DNA of 64,000 bases from DATJGR01 sp963735085 (GTDB lineage Bacteria; Pseudomonadota; Gammaproteobacteria; Pseudomonadales; Azotimanducaceae). The position numbers and the translations under genes were made by a program. Under the pieces are notes generated by a model. It ran no database searches, was not told the DNA's origin, and saw nothing but the letters and a program-made list of their open reading frames with translations. Below are positions 1-9,367 of the stretch, piece by piece. How positions within the stretch are numbered: the stretch's first letter is position 1; each line of letters begins with the position of its first letter. The DNA lies in assembly GCA_963735085.1 (NCBI GenBank), contig CAVTJP010000017.1:62001-126000 (forward strand), given 5' to 3'.

Positions 1-1350
1 GTTCGCGGGATTGGCTTTGCCGCGCTGTGCGCATTCACGTCGTGGTGGTGGCAGGCAGCGGGCCTGATCGGCTCGAACGGCATTCTACCGGTCGCCGACT
101 ATTTCGCCGCGGCGCATGCGCAACTCGGTCCCTCAGGCTGGCTGCTGCTGCCGACACTGTATTGGCTGTCGGGCGCGGACTGGATGACGACTGCAGTGTG
201 TGCCGCCGGCACGGTCGCCTCCATTTTGCTGCTGCTGCGCGTGCGGGTCACCATCGCGGCGCTCGTCGGCTACGTCTGCTACTTGTCTCTCGAATATGGC
301 GGCGGCGTGTTCCTCGAATTCCAATGGGACATCCTGTTGGTCGAGGCGCTGATCGTCGCGGCGATTCTCGGCGTACAACCGCGCATCGGCATCTGGGTGA
401 CGCGATTGTTGGTGTTCCGCTTCATGCTGTTGTCGGGTTGCGTGAAGCTCGCATCCGGCGATCCGACGTGGCACGACCTCACCGCGCTGCAGTATCACTT
501 CGAGACGCAGCCGCTACCGACGATGCTCGCATGGTATGCGGACCATCTGCCGGCAGCCGTGCTGCACGGCGGCGTCGTGGCGACGTTCGTCGTTGAACTG
601 GGGTTGCCGTGGTTGATTTTCGCGCCGCGTAATCTGCGCCGGCTGGCCGCCGCCGGGTTCTTGCTGCTCGAAGTGCTGATTCTGCTGACCGGCAACTACA
701 ATTTCTTCAACGTGCTGACGATCGTGTTGTGTTTCGCGCTGCTGGACGATCAGACGTTTGGGATCAGTACCGCGCCGCCGACGCGTGCTTCAGCCTCGGT
801 AGCGTGGCGCGTCGTACTGGCTGCGATGGCCCTGCTTGGCGCGCTGCAGATTCATCAGACGATCGGCCGGGCGGGGTTTGATGCGTGGGAGGCCAGGGTG
901 CTGGGTGTGGTCGAGCCGTTCCAACTCGTCAACAGCTATGGTCTGTTTGCGGTGATGACAACACAGCGTGACGAACTCGTCCTGCAGGGCTCCAACGATG
1001 GCGTCACGTGGCGGGATATTCCCTTCAAATTCAAACCACAACAGTTGAGCGTTGCACCCAAATGGGTGGCGCCGTATCAGCCGCGGCTCGACTGGCAGAT
1101 GTGGTTCGCTGCGCTGACGAGTCGCGAAGGGGCGCCGTGGGTCGAGAACTTCGTATATCGCCTGCTCAGCGGCACGCCGCAGGTGTGGGCGCTGCTGGCA
1201 CCGTCGCCGTTCGCCAATGCGCCGCCGCGGCTGATTCGCGTGTTGCGGTATCGCTACCACTTCACGACGCCGCAGCAGAAGGCGCGCACGGGCATGTGGT
1301 GGCGTCGGCAATATGTCGGCGTGTGGCTGCCGCCTTCGCGGCTGCCGTAG
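1..1350 (+). CDS. Lipase maturation factor family protein, 5' truncated by window edge
   Basis: The reading frame is open from base 1, so the start lies outside the window; 449 residues are visible. The visible N-terminus (GLIGSNGILPVADYF) and several hydrophobic membrane segments match the lipase maturation factor (LMF1-like) family. In animals this family helps lipases fold in the ER; the bacterial role is unknown. The C-terminal part is soluble and has the family-like stretch LQGSNDGVTWRDIPFKFKP followed by a Trp-rich region. It converges on the DUF4396 gene with only 12 bases between the stops. Family assignment is good; function in bacteria is open. Confidence 0.85.
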   Translation, partial: VRGIGFAALCAFTSWWWQAAGLIGSNGILPVADYFAAAHAQLGPSGWLLLPTLYWLSGADWMTTAVCAAGTVASILLLLRVRVTIAALVGYVCYLSLEYGGGVFLEFQWDILLVEALIVAAILGVQPRIGIWVTRLLVFRFMLLSGCVKLASGDPTWHDLTALQYHFETQPLPTMLAWYADHLPAAVLHGGVVATFVVELGLPWLIFAPRNLRRLAAAGFLLLEVLILLTGNYNFFNVLTIVLCFALLDDQTFGISTAPPTRASASVAWRVVLAAMALLGALQIHQTIGRAGFDAWEARVLGVVEPFQLVNSYGLFAVMTTQRDELVLQGSNDGVTWRDIPFKFKPQQLSVAPKWVAPYQPRLDWQMWFAALTSREGAPWVENFVYRLLSGTPQVWALLAPSPFANAPPRLIRVLRYRYHFTTPQQKARTGMWWRRQYVGVWLPPSRLP

Positions 1351-1362
1351 TGCGCCCGGCGT

Positions 1363-2076
1363 CTACATGCGTTCTTTGATTCCGGCTCGAATCAACCACC
1401 AGTTGACCGGATAGGCGGTCAGGAAACCGGCGATCATCGCCAATTGCATCGCGAACCAGAATTCCGGCGTGTCGACTTCGGCGCGGTGCTGCAGCAGTTG
1501 ACCGAAGACGTAAAATTGCGCGAAAGCCATGAAACCGTACATGCCGATCTGCCAGGCCGCCAGCGACAATGCATCGGCCTTCATCGCGACAAGCAACCCC
1601 TTGGCCGGTGACAGATCGCGCATCGGCACGATCGCGAAATACTGGAATGCGATTCCGAGCGCGAATGCGACCAGAAAATCGAGAATCCACACTGCGAAGA
1701 TCTTGTCGGCGAACAGGCTTTGCCAGCCAAACCAGACGGCGACCGCCGGCACCAGGAACGCAAGCCATTCGGCCAGCACGTCGCCGAGCATACAGCCCGC
1801 ACCGCAATGCAGTGCGCCTTTGCCGACAACCACTGAAAACGGAGTCTGCGTGCCGTTGCCCGGGCTGCGCGACGCGTCGTGCTCACTGCTGCGCGCATAC
1901 CGCAAATAAAGCCACAGCGTGAAGAGCGTTCCGAACAACGCGGTGACGGGCCAGACAATGTTCATGACAGCCATCCGCTGCGGGCGGCGGATCACATCGG
2001 CCAGTAGCGCCAGCGCGCAACCGGCGCCGACCAGTAGCGCGACAATTGACAGTTCATGCAGCCAATCGGGAAACAT
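1363..2076 (-). CDS. DUF4396 domain integral membrane protein
   Basis: A 237-residue protein with about six hydrophobic segments. The N-terminal pair spans roughly residues 8-26 and 38-62. A central stretch contains HCGAGCMLGDVLAEW, the Cys/Gly-rich motif typical of DUF4396, and the C-terminus reads TAYPVNWWLIRAGIKERM. The conserved His/Cys residues suggest metal or small-molecule handling, but the family has no settled function. It is the last gene of the minus-strand run 7363 to 1363, 41 bases after the PPC gene, and is probably co-transcribed with it. Confidence 0.8.
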   Translation of the reverse strand: MFPDWLHELSIVALLVGAGCALALLADVIRRPQRMAVMNIVWPVTALFGTLFTLWLYLRYARSSEHDASRSPGNGTQTPFSVVVGKGALHCGAGCMLGDVLAEWLAFLVPAVAVWFGWQSLFADKIFAVWILDFLVAFALGIAFQYFAIVPMRDLSPAKGLLVAMKADALSLAAWQIGMYGFMAFAQFYVFGQLLQHRAEVDTPEFWFAMQLAMIAGFLTAYPVNWWLIRAGIKERM

Positions 2077-2117
2077 CGTTTGGGGTCAGCATCTCATGGG
2101 GCGCACGGCGGCAATGT

Positions 2118-2564
2118 TCATTCGCGCGCTGCGTCGATGCGGATCAGCGCCAACCCGCTGACGGTGTCGTGATGGCGCTTCAAATGTGTGGGTGTTTCAC
2201 TGACGATCACTTCCAGAGTAGGACGAACGTGGCCCTCGAGCAGGTGGCCGCCCAACGCCCGGCCGTCCGATTCGCCCAGCACCGCATGCATGTGCAGCAT
2301 CGGTTCGCCGTCCTTCAACGCAATGTCGCCAATTAAAGAGACCACTTCCACCTGACGGTCGACCGGATTGCGGCGGTATGCCTTCGTTTCCCAATCGAAG
2401 TAGCCCAGTACCGCGCGCTGGAATGCGCCGATTGCCGTCAGATGCGCGGCGCTGAGATGGTGCGCCGTGGCGAAATCGAGCAGACAGGCGGTCGCCTCGT
2501 CACCGGTTTCGAGGATCACGGCCCACGTTTTTGCGCCGTCCTCGGACAGCAGTCGATATTGCAA
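2118..2564 (-). CDS. PPC (DUF296) domain DNA-binding-like protein
   Basis: A 148-residue single-domain protein of the PPC/DUF296 fold, found in plant AT-hook proteins and as stand-alone bacterial proteins. The ending of the core, with LHMHAVLGESDGRALGGHL, holds the conserved His residues that bind metal in bacterial members. There is no separate DNA-binding extension, so calling it a transcription factor would be speculative. It starts 5 bases after the stop of the FAD/Fe-S dehydrogenase gene, which makes operon membership very likely. Confidence 0.85.
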   Translation of the reverse strand: MQYRLLSEDGAKTWAVILETGDEATACLLDFATAHHLSAAHLTAIGAFQRAVLGYFDWETKAYRRNPVDRQVEVVSLIGDIALKDGEPMLHMHAVLGESDGRALGGHLLEGHVRPTLEVIVSETPTHLKRHHDTVSGLALIRIDAARE

Positions 2565-2569
2565 TGGTT

Positions 2570-5533
2570 CTAGCCTCCTGCCTGTTCCCGATGGCGTTGC
2601 TGTGCGGATTGGTGTGCGGTGCCATTGGCGGCGTCCTGCGACGGATCCGATGCGGACGAGCGCTGCTGAAGCGTCATGTCCAGCATTTCGGCGAGGCTGA
2701 GCACACGGCGATTACTGCCATGCTCGATCTGCTCGCGGCAGCTGAATCCGTTGCTGAGAATCATCGTGTCGTCGTCGGCTTCGCGGACCCTCGGCAGTAG
2801 ACCCTGCTCAGCGATCCTCATCGACACGTCGTAGTGACCAGCATTGAAGCCGAACGCGCCCGCCAAGCCGCAACAGCCGGTGTCGAGTATTTCGAAATCG
2901 ACGCCGGTGCGATCGAGCAGACGCTTCTCCGCTTCGATCCCCATAACGGCATGGTGGTGGCAATGCGTATGGATCAGCGCTTTTCGCTTCAGCGTCGGTG
3001 GCTGCCACGCGCGCCGATCCAGAAATTCGCTGAGCAGATAGCTGTTCTCCTTCAGATAGGTCGCGCGACCGTCGCCGGGAAACAGTGCCGGCAGTTCGTC
3101 GCGAAACGCCGCCACGCAGGATGGCTCCAGCCCAACGACCGGAATCTGTTGCGCCATCAGCGGTACCAGCGTCGATAGCGTCTTCGTCAATTGATTGCGC
3201 GCGAGATCGAGCATGCCCTCGGCATACAACGGCCGGCCGCAGCACAAAGGACGTTCAGGAATCCGCACCTGGCAGCCGGCCGCTTCGAGCACCCGCGTCG
3301 CGGCCTGCAGGTGATGCGGATTCAGATAGTTGTTGAACGTATCCGGCCACAGCATCACCTCTGTTCCGTTACCAGTGCGCACGTCGCGATGACGGAACCA
3401 GTTGACGAAGGTCTGCGTGGCGAAACGCGGTATCGGCCGTTCGGCGGCGAGCCCGCCGATCGCCTTCAACATGCGGCTGGTACCCGGCATCTGCAGCGCG
3501 GCGTTAGCGAGTTTTGGCGCATGTGAGGCAATGCGACTCCAGTAGTGAATCAGTCCCATCGAGTACGCGGCACGCGGGCGCAAGCGGCGTTTGTAGTAGT
3601 GCGCCATGAACTCGGACTTGTATCTGGCCATGTCGACGTTGACCGGGCAATCGGTCTTGCAACCCTTGCAAGACAGGCACAGATCGAGCGCATCGCGCAC
3701 CGCGTCGTTGTGCCAGCCGCCCGTCAACGGCGCCGACTCGAACAGTTCGAACAGCAATCTGGCGCGCCCGCGGGTGGAATATTTTTCCTCGTGGGTCGCG
3801 CGGAAGCTCGGACACATCACGCCACCGTGTGCGTTGCGGCATTTGCCAACGCCGACGCAACGCCGGGTCGCCTGCTCGATACTGTTGGCGTCGTCGGGAA
3901 ACGCGTACCGGGTGACGATGCGCGGTCGAGCGCGGTCCGGACCGATGCGCAGGTTATGGTCGACCGGAAACGGGTCGACGACCTTGTTCGGGTTCATCCG
4001 ACAGTCCGGATCCCATAGACGCTTGAATTCCCCGAATGCCGCGACCAGATCGTCGCCGAACATCTTCGGTAGCAGCCACGCACGCACCTGGCCGTCGCCG
4101 TGCTCACCGGACAGGGAGCCGCCGTAGCGCAACACCAGATCTGCGGCATCGTTCATGAAATGTTTCCATTGCGCGATGCCAGACTCGGTTGCCAGGTCGA
4201 AGTCGATGCGTACATGGATGCAGCCGTCGCCGTAGTGGCCGTACAGTGCGCAGTCGTAGTCGTATCGTTGCAGCAGCCGACGAAAGTCGCGCAGGTACGC
4301 GCCGACCTTTTCTGGCGGTACCGCCGCGTCCTCCCAGCCGGGATGCGATTCGTGCTGACCGGGCACGTGAGCTGTTGCGCCGAGACCCGATTCACGCACT
4401 TTCCACAGCATTTCTTCTTCGGCCGGATCATCGAACAGCTTCATGCTGGGCGCGTCGTCGGCGTCTTCCAACGTCTTCATTAGGGTGCGCGCCTTGGCGT
4501 CGGCGTCTGCCCGATCCTCGCCACCGAACTCGACCATCAGCCAGCCACTGCCCTTTGGCAGCAATTCGCGATCGCGCGGATGCATGTGCTTGAGCTTCAT
4601 GTCTTGGATCAGCCGCTCGTCGATGCCTTCGAGGCCGATCGGTTGGGCTTTTAGGACCTGTGGCACGTGGTCGCCCGCGCAATAGGCGTCCGGATAGCCG
4701 AGCACCAGCAGGCTGCGCGCGCGCGGATTCTCGACCAGGCGCAATTTCGCCTGCAGCACCACCACGCAGGTACCTTCGGATCCAACCAGCGCGCGCGCCA
4801 CATTGAAATCCCGTTCCGGCAGCAATTCATCGAGGTTGTAGCCGGACACGCGACGCGGTATGTCGGGGTAGCGTTTGCGGATCTCGTCGGCATGCGTGTC
4901 ACGCAATTGCTTCATGCCGGCGTAGATCTCGCCGCGGCGACCGCCGTCGGCGATGATGCGTTCGAGTTCCTCGTCATGGGTTCTGCCGACCCACATGCGC
5001 TGACCGTCGTAGGTCAGGATCTCCAGCGCCTCGACGTTGTCGGCAGTACGTCCAGCCATCACCGAATGCACGCCGCAGGAATTGTTGCCGATCATGCCGC
5101 CGAGCGTATTGTGACGGTGCGTGGCGGGGTCGGGGCCAAAGGTGAGCCCGAGAGCGTTCGCCGCGTCACGCAACTCGTCGAGCACGCAGCCCGGTTCCAC
5201 CGTGGCGGTGCGCGTGGCCACGTCGATATCGAGAATGCGATTGATATGCGTCGTGAAATCGATAACGACCGCGGTGTTGCAGCATTGACCGGCGAGACTG
5301 GTGCCGGCACCGCGCGGTAGCACCGGTGCGCCATGCTCGTGACAGACAGCGACCGTGGCCACCACGTCGTCGATGTCGCGCGGAATAACCACGCCGATCG
5401 GCACTTGCCGGTAGATCGACGCATCGGTGGCGTACAGTGCGCGGCTGCCGTCGTCGAATCGCACTTCGCCGTTGACGTGGCCGGTGAGATCGCGGCGCAG
5501 TCGCTGCGTGTCAATGTGCTGCTCGGTGCTCAC
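2570..5533 (-). CDS. FAD-linked oxidase fused to GlpC-like Fe-S domain (YdiJ-type 2-hydroxyacid dehydrogenase)
   Basis: A 987-residue fusion. The N-terminal half is an FAD-binding PCMH-type oxidase with the pyrophosphate loop RGAGTSLAGQ near residues 74-83. The C-terminal half has ferredoxin-type cysteines (CVGVGKC, then CLSCKGCKTDCP) and two CCG-type motifs (LCCGRP and GCCGLAG) as in GlpC/heterodisulfide reductase subunits. Length and architecture match E. coli YdiJ, a D-2-hydroxyglutarate dehydrogenase of about 1018 residues. The probable reaction is oxidation of a D-2-hydroxyacid with electrons passed to a carrier or quinone; the substrate cannot be told. It lies 3 bases after the TPP-enzyme gene. 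Confidence 0.88.
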   Translation of the reverse strand: MSTEQHIDTQRLRRDLTGHVNGEVRFDDGSRALYATDASIYRQVPIGVVIPRDIDDVVATVAVCHEHGAPVLPRGAGTSLAGQCCNTAVVIDFTTHINRILDIDVATRTATVEPGCVLDELRDAANALGLTFGPDPATHRHNTLGGMIGNNSCGVHSVMAGRTADNVEALEILTYDGQRMWVGRTHDEELERIIADGGRRGEIYAGMKQLRDTHADEIRKRYPDIPRRVSGYNLDELLPERDFNVARALVGSEGTCVVVLQAKLRLVENPRARSLLVLGYPDAYCAGDHVPQVLKAQPIGLEGIDERLIQDMKLKHMHPRDRELLPKGSGWLMVEFGGEDRADADAKARTLMKTLEDADDAPSMKLFDDPAEEEMLWKVRESGLGATAHVPGQHESHPGWEDAAVPPEKVGAYLRDFRRLLQRYDYDCALYGHYGDGCIHVRIDFDLATESGIAQWKHFMNDAADLVLRYGGSLSGEHGDGQVRAWLLPKMFGDDLVAAFGEFKRLWDPDCRMNPNKVVDPFPVDHNLRIGPDRARPRIVTRYAFPDDANSIEQATRRCVGVGKCRNAHGGVMCPSFRATHEEKYSTRGRARLLFELFESAPLTGGWHNDAVRDALDLCLSCKGCKTDCPVNVDMARYKSEFMAHYYKRRLRPRAAYSMGLIHYWSRIASHAPKLANAALQMPGTSRMLKAIGGLAAERPIPRFATQTFVNWFRHRDVRTGNGTEVMLWPDTFNNYLNPHHLQAATRVLEAAGCQVRIPERPLCCGRPLYAEGMLDLARNQLTKTLSTLVPLMAQQIPVVGLEPSCVAAFRDELPALFPGDGRATYLKENSYLLSEFLDRRAWQPPTLKRKALIHTHCHHHAVMGIEAEKRLLDRTGVDFEILDTGCCGLAGAFGFNAGHYDVSMRIAEQGLLPRVREADDDTMILSNGFSCREQIEHGSNRRVLSLAEMLDMTLQQRSSASDPSQDAANGTAHQSAQQRHREQAGG

Positions 5534-5536
5534 GGT

Positions 5537-7363
5537 TCAACCGTCCTTGGCATCTTCGTCATCACCCGGTATCAATCGCTCGATGATGTGCTTGGCGGCG
5601 TCCTTGGCCTGTCGCGCGGTCTGGCGGACGATCCCGGCTTCATCGGGGTCGCCCTTGACCAACATCGTCATGAAGGCGCGCGCCTGATCGAGCGAGATGT
5701 GCGGCGGCAACGGCGGCACGTCGGGATCGGCGATGAACTCGATCAGCACCGGGCGATCGGCGCTGAAAGCGTCCTCCCAGGCGCGGCCGATGTCATCCGG
5801 ATTGGCGACGCGGATGCCTTTGAAGCCGAGCAGTTCGGCGTAGTGCGCATACGGGAAATCTTCCACCTCCTGCGCCGCCGAGAATTTCGGATCGCCTTCC
5901 ATCGCGCGCTGTTCCCACGTGACCTGATTCAAATCGTGATTGGCGAGCACCATCACGACGAAGCGGGGGTTCTGCCAGCGTTGCCAATACTGTTTCACGG
6001 TGATCAGTTCGGCGTTGCCGTTCATCTGCATGGCGCCGTCGCCGACCATCGCCAGCACCGGCCGGTCGGGATATGCGAACTTGGCCGCAATCGCATACGG
6101 CACGCCGCTGCCCATCGTCGCGAGCTTGCCCGACAACGAAGCCATCATGCCGCGCCGGATCTTCACATCGCGTGCATACCAGTTGGTGTGTGAGCCGCAG
6201 TCGCCACAGAGGATCGCGTCCTGCGGTAGACGGGACGACAGCTCCCAGAAGATCCGCTGCGGATTGATCGGGTCGGCTGATTCCATTGCCTTGTCTTCGA
6301 GTTCCTGCCACCACTCGGTGACGTCGGCCTCAATCTTTTCGCGCCAGGAACGGTCTTGTTTGCGCGCGAGCAACGGCAGCAGCCGATCGAGCGTTGCTGC
6401 GCTGTCGCCGATCAGATTGACCTCGGTCGGATAGCGCATCGAAACATTTCGCGCCGAGATATCGATCTGTATCGCGCGTGCCTGGCCATCTTCGGGCAGG
6501 AACTCGGAATAGGGAAAGGTGGTGCCGATCATCAGCAGCGTGTCGCAGTGCTGCATCATGTTCCAGCTTGGCCGGGTACCGAGCAGGCCGATCGACCCGG
6601 TCACGAACGGCAAGTCGTCGGGCAGCGCCGCCTTGCCGAGCAATGCCTTGGCCACTCCGCAGCCGAGTACGTCCGCCAGTTCGACGACCTGATCTGTTGC
6701 GGCGAGCGCGCCGGCCCCGACCAGCACCGCGACTTTCTCGCCGGCATTGAGAATGTCCGCGGCAGCGAGTAGTTCGCCATCCGCAGGGACCGGGTGGGTT
6801 GGTGCGTAGCCGATACCGGAATACACATTGCCGTGTTCGCGCGGCGGACTCGGCACCGCATCGAGCACTTGCAGATCGTTGGGCACGATCACACAGGTCA
6901 CAGCGCGTTCGGCCTTGGCAATGCGCAGCGCGCGATCGATCACGTGACGCACCTGTGCCGGGCTGGAGATCATTTCGACGTAGTTGGCAACGTCGGCAAA
7001 CAGCGTCTGCAGGTCGACCTCCTGCTGATAGTCGCTGCCCAATGCCGAGCGCGCCTGCTGGCCGACGATCGCCAGCACCGGCATGTGGTCCATCTTCGCG
7101 TCGTACAAACCATTGAGCAGATGAATCGCGCCTGGTCCGGACGTCGCCATACATACGCCCACCTCTCCGGTGAACTTGGCGTGCCCGCCGGCCATGAACG
7201 CAGACATTTCCTCGTGGCGAACCCGGACGTATTCGAAGCGATCCGCTGCGCGACCGAGTGCGCCCATGATTCCGTTGATGCCATCACCTGGAAAACCGTA
7301 GATGCGCTTGATGCCCCATTCGGTGAGCCGGTTGAGAATGTAGTCGCCGACGCTGTCTGCCAT
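5537..7363 (-). CDS. Thiamine-pyrophosphate-requiring enzyme, pyruvate oxidase/acetolactate synthase-like
   Basis: A 608-residue member of the PoxB/AHAS superfamily with the usual N-terminal Pyr domain, middle domain and C-terminal PP domain. The Pyr domain shows GFPGDGINGIMGAL and the catalytic Glu in RHEEMSAFMAGG. The PP domain shows GDGAMQMNGNAEL followed by an Asn/His stretch (LANHDLNQ) that completes the GDG-N metal/TPP motif. Membrane-binding PoxB-type pyruvate oxidation is plausible, but oxidase, decarboxylase and synthase activities cannot be separated by eye. It is the first gene of a four-gene operon and is preceded by a sigma-54 element at 7440-7453. Confidence 0.88.
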   Translation of the reverse strand: MADSVGDYILNRLTEWGIKRIYGFPGDGINGIMGALGRAADRFEYVRVRHEEMSAFMAGGHAKFTGEVGVCMATSGPGAIHLLNGLYDAKMDHMPVLAIVGQQARSALGSDYQQEVDLQTLFADVANYVEMISSPAQVRHVIDRALRIAKAERAVTCVIVPNDLQVLDAVPSPPREHGNVYSGIGYAPTHPVPADGELLAAADILNAGEKVAVLVGAGALAATDQVVELADVLGCGVAKALLGKAALPDDLPFVTGSIGLLGTRPSWNMMQHCDTLLMIGTTFPYSEFLPEDGQARAIQIDISARNVSMRYPTEVNLIGDSAATLDRLLPLLARKQDRSWREKIEADVTEWWQELEDKAMESADPINPQRIFWELSSRLPQDAILCGDCGSHTNWYARDVKIRRGMMASLSGKLATMGSGVPYAIAAKFAYPDRPVLAMVGDGAMQMNGNAELITVKQYWQRWQNPRFVVMVLANHDLNQVTWEQRAMEGDPKFSAAQEVEDFPYAHYAELLGFKGIRVANPDDIGRAWEDAFSADRPVLIEFIADPDVPPLPPHISLDQARAFMTMLVKGDPDEAGIVRQTARQAKDAAKHIIERLIPGDDEDAKDG

Positions 7364-7439
7364 ATCTCGATGTTCCTCGTACGCTTACTGAACCTGCGTG
7401 TCGTTGCAGAAATGTCCATGTGTTTGGGAAAGATGTGAC

Positions 7440-7453
7440 GCAAAATGCGTGCC
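7440..7453 (-). promoter_or_regulatory. Sigma-54 (-24/-12) promoter for the TPP-enzyme operon
   Basis: Read on the minus strand this is GGCACGCATTTTGC. GG and GC are separated by exactly 10 bases, and it fits the RpoN consensus TGGCAC-N5-TTGC except for A in place of the leading T. Transcription would start near 7428, giving a 65-base leader before the ATG at 7363. The same 14 bases occur before the enolase-superfamily gene at 10898-10911. Confidence 0.7.
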
Positions 7454-7711
7454 TGCCTTCTGTGGTGTTCCGGAACCGATTGAATCTGTCGTCTCGGCGG
7501 ACGACCAAACTGCGCGGTACGAGAGTTGCTGCAAACCGTTGGGGCCGCCGGGCGGGAAACCTTCACGAAGCAGATGACAACGCGGCCGGACGATTCAGCG
7601 TCAGTGCGTTTGTAAACTCGCGCACACCGCTGTAACAAATACAGAGCTGCCTGCGACGTTTTCTGTGGCTCGGAGCGGGTGCCGACAGCATTTTCGGAAT
7701 GCGCCTACAGC

Positions 7712-7745
7712 GTGTCGAAACGGGCACGCTAGATTGTTTCGACAC
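7712..7745. repeat. Perfect inverted repeat in hemerythrin leader
   Basis: GTGTCGAAAC (7712-7721) and GTTTCGACAC (7736-7745) are exact reverse complements around 14 bases that include a -10-like TAGATT. The element could be an operator or an mRNA stem-loop just upstream of the hemerythrin ribosome-binding site. No regulator is identifiable from sequence. Confidence 0.55.
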
Positions 7746-7773
7746 ACATCGCTGTCCTTCTGGAGGACTCATA

Positions 7774-8268
7774 ATGGCCGAAGCAACCGCCCGTTCGCGT
7801 CGTCAAAGTCAATCGAAAGCCAAAGACGCAATAGCGCTTTTGAAGGCAGACCATCAACAGGTCAAAGAGTGGTTCGAGCAGTTCGATAAAGCACGCGATG
7901 ATTCCCGCAAGCAGGCGCTGGCATCGAGCATCTGCAACGCGCTGCGGGTTCATACGATCATCGAAGAAGAAATTTTCTATCCCGTCTTCTTGGACGAGAC
8001 AGAGGACGAAGATATCCATCACGAAGCGATCGTCGAACACAATGGTGCGAAAAACCTGATTGGCGAGATCGAGAGAATGGTACCCACCGACGATTATTTC
8101 GATGCGAAGGTGCGCGTGCTGTCGGAGATGATCAAGCACCACGTCAAGGAAGAAGAAAAACCAGATGGCATGTTCGACAAGGCGAAGAAATCGGATATGG
8201 ACCTCAAACGACTCGGTGATCTGATGCAGGCCCGTAAGGACGAATTGCAGCGAGACAAAAAGGACTGA
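7774..8268 (+). CDS. Hemerythrin domain-containing protein
   Basis: A 164-residue soluble helical protein of the hemerythrin/HHE family, which binds a di-iron site used for oxygen, NO or redox sensing or storage. Iron-ligand-like His/Glu residues appear in LLKADHQQVKEWF, HTIIEEEIFYPVF, IHHEAIVEHNGAKN and MIKHHVKEEE. The ATG at 7774 was chosen because TGGAGG lies 7 bases upstream and the protein then begins MAEATARSRRQSQ; the frame stays open upstream, but that region contains the inverted repeat. A basic N-terminal tail of about 25 residues precedes the domain. The SDR gene follows 26 bases downstream. Confidence 0.9.
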   Translation: MAEATARSRRQSQSKAKDAIALLKADHQQVKEWFEQFDKARDDSRKQALASSICNALRVHTIIEEEIFYPVFLDETEDEDIHHEAIVEHNGAKNLIGEIERMVPTDDYFDAKVRVLSEMIKHHVKEEEKPDGMFDKAKKSDMDLKRLGDLMQARKDELQRDKKD

Positions 8269-8294
8269 CGCGCGGGACGGAGCGCGCGACTACG

Positions 8295-9347
8295 ATGGCT
8301 AAACACAATCAGGACACTGGCACCAGGAACGGCAAAAAAGCCGTGAGACAGCGGAAATCCAAATCGGCTGTGAACGCGAATCCGACGCGTGGCGCCGCGG
8401 GGCGCACGGCGCGCACCCAACAACATCTGCAACGCCGTGTAGAACGCACTTCGCGGTCTGGCACCGTGAATGAATCGAACCCGATGCAGGCGGGCGCGCG
8501 GCGCTATCCCGAGCCACCGCTGCCGAAACAGCACCAACCCAAACCGGGCTCGGAGCGGACTCTCGATCCGGCGCCGATGTACGACGCACCTTTCTATGCC
8601 GGTTCCAAAAAGCTGGAAGACAAGGTTGCTCTCGTCACCGGCGGGGACTCCGGAATCGGGCGTGCCGTAGCGGTGCTGTTCGCCCGGGAAGGTGCGGATA
8701 TTGCGATCGTTCATCTGGATGAAGACGAAGACGCAGAGGTCACGAAGGCGGCCGTTGAAAAGGAGGGGCGCCGCTGCCTGGTATTGCGTGGCGACGTGGC
8801 GCGTGAGCGATTCTGTTCCGGCGCGGTAGATCGAACCGTCCGAAAGCTCGGTGCGATCAACGTGTTGGTCAACAATGCTGCATTTCAGCTGCATGTCGAG
8901 AATTTCGAGGACCTTACACCGAAGCAGTTCGACCAGACGCTGAAGACGAATCTGTATGGCTACTTCAACATGACCCACGCAGCAGTGCCGAACATGAAGT
9001 CCGGCGACGTCATTGTGAACACCGGTTCCACGACCGGAATATGGGGCAGCAGACATTTGCTCGACTATTCGCTGACCAAAGGCGGCATCCACGCCTTTAC
9101 CCGATCGTTGGCAGGGATGCTGATGGAACGCGGCATTCGCGTGAATGCAGTCGCGCCGGGGCCTGTTTGGACCCCACTGAATCCGGCGGATCTCAGTGCG
9201 CCCGACGTAGCCCAGTTCGGCGCACACGCACCGATGGGTCGGCCCGCGCAGCCGGAAGAGATTGCACCCGCCTATGTATTTCTGGCGTCAGCGCACTGCT
9301 CGAGCTACATCACCGGCGAGATTCTGCCGGTAGTCGGCGGATACTGA
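8295..9347 (+). CDS. SDR family oxidoreductase with long basic N-terminal extension (YghA-like)
   Basis: A 350-residue short-chain dehydrogenase. The catalytic domain begins near residue 107. It has the cofactor motif TGGDSGIG, the NNAA motif, a Ser in NTGSTTG and the catalytic Tyr-x3-Lys in YSLTKGG. This is the YghA/general-stress subgroup, which usually carries a proline-rich stretch like YPEPPLPKQHQPKPGSE before the domain. The first 60 or so residues are unusually Lys/Arg-rich and low in complexity, which is longer than typical and may interact with nucleic acid or be an over-extended start. It follows hemerythrin by 26 bases on the same strand. The substrate is unknown. Confidence 0.88.
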   Translation: MAKHNQDTGTRNGKKAVRQRKSKSAVNANPTRGAAGRTARTQQHLQRRVERTSRSGTVNESNPMQAGARRYPEPPLPKQHQPKPGSERTLDPAPMYDAPFYAGSKKLEDKVALVTGGDSGIGRAVAVLFAREGADIAIVHLDEDEDAEVTKAAVEKEGRRCLVLRGDVARERFCSGAVDRTVRKLGAINVLVNNAAFQLHVENFEDLTPKQFDQTLKTNLYGYFNMTHAAVPNMKSGDVIVNTGSTTGIWGSRHLLDYSLTKGGIHAFTRSLAGMLMERGIRVNAVAPGPVWTPLNPADLSAPDVAQFGAHAPMGRPAQPEEIAPAYVFLASAHCSSYITGEILPVVGGY

Positions 9348-9367
9348 ACCGCCGTTTTGCCCGTGCG

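Larger units (their letters stand above)
7364..7773. other. Intergenic region between divergent operons
   Basis: About 410 bases with no convincing coding frame. On the left it holds the sigma-54 element of the minus-strand operon. On the right it holds a 10-base perfect inverted repeat (7712-7721 and 7736-7745) followed by the hemerythrin ribosome-binding site. The middle, roughly 7460-7700, shows nothing I can name; an enhancer-binding-protein site would be expected there if the sigma-54 call is right. Confidence 0.6.

Noticed and set aside
7722..7737. Sigma-54 element in the hemerythrin leader (GGGCACGCTAGATTGT)
   Set aside because: It has GGCACG, but the -12 GC is replaced by TG at the required spacing.
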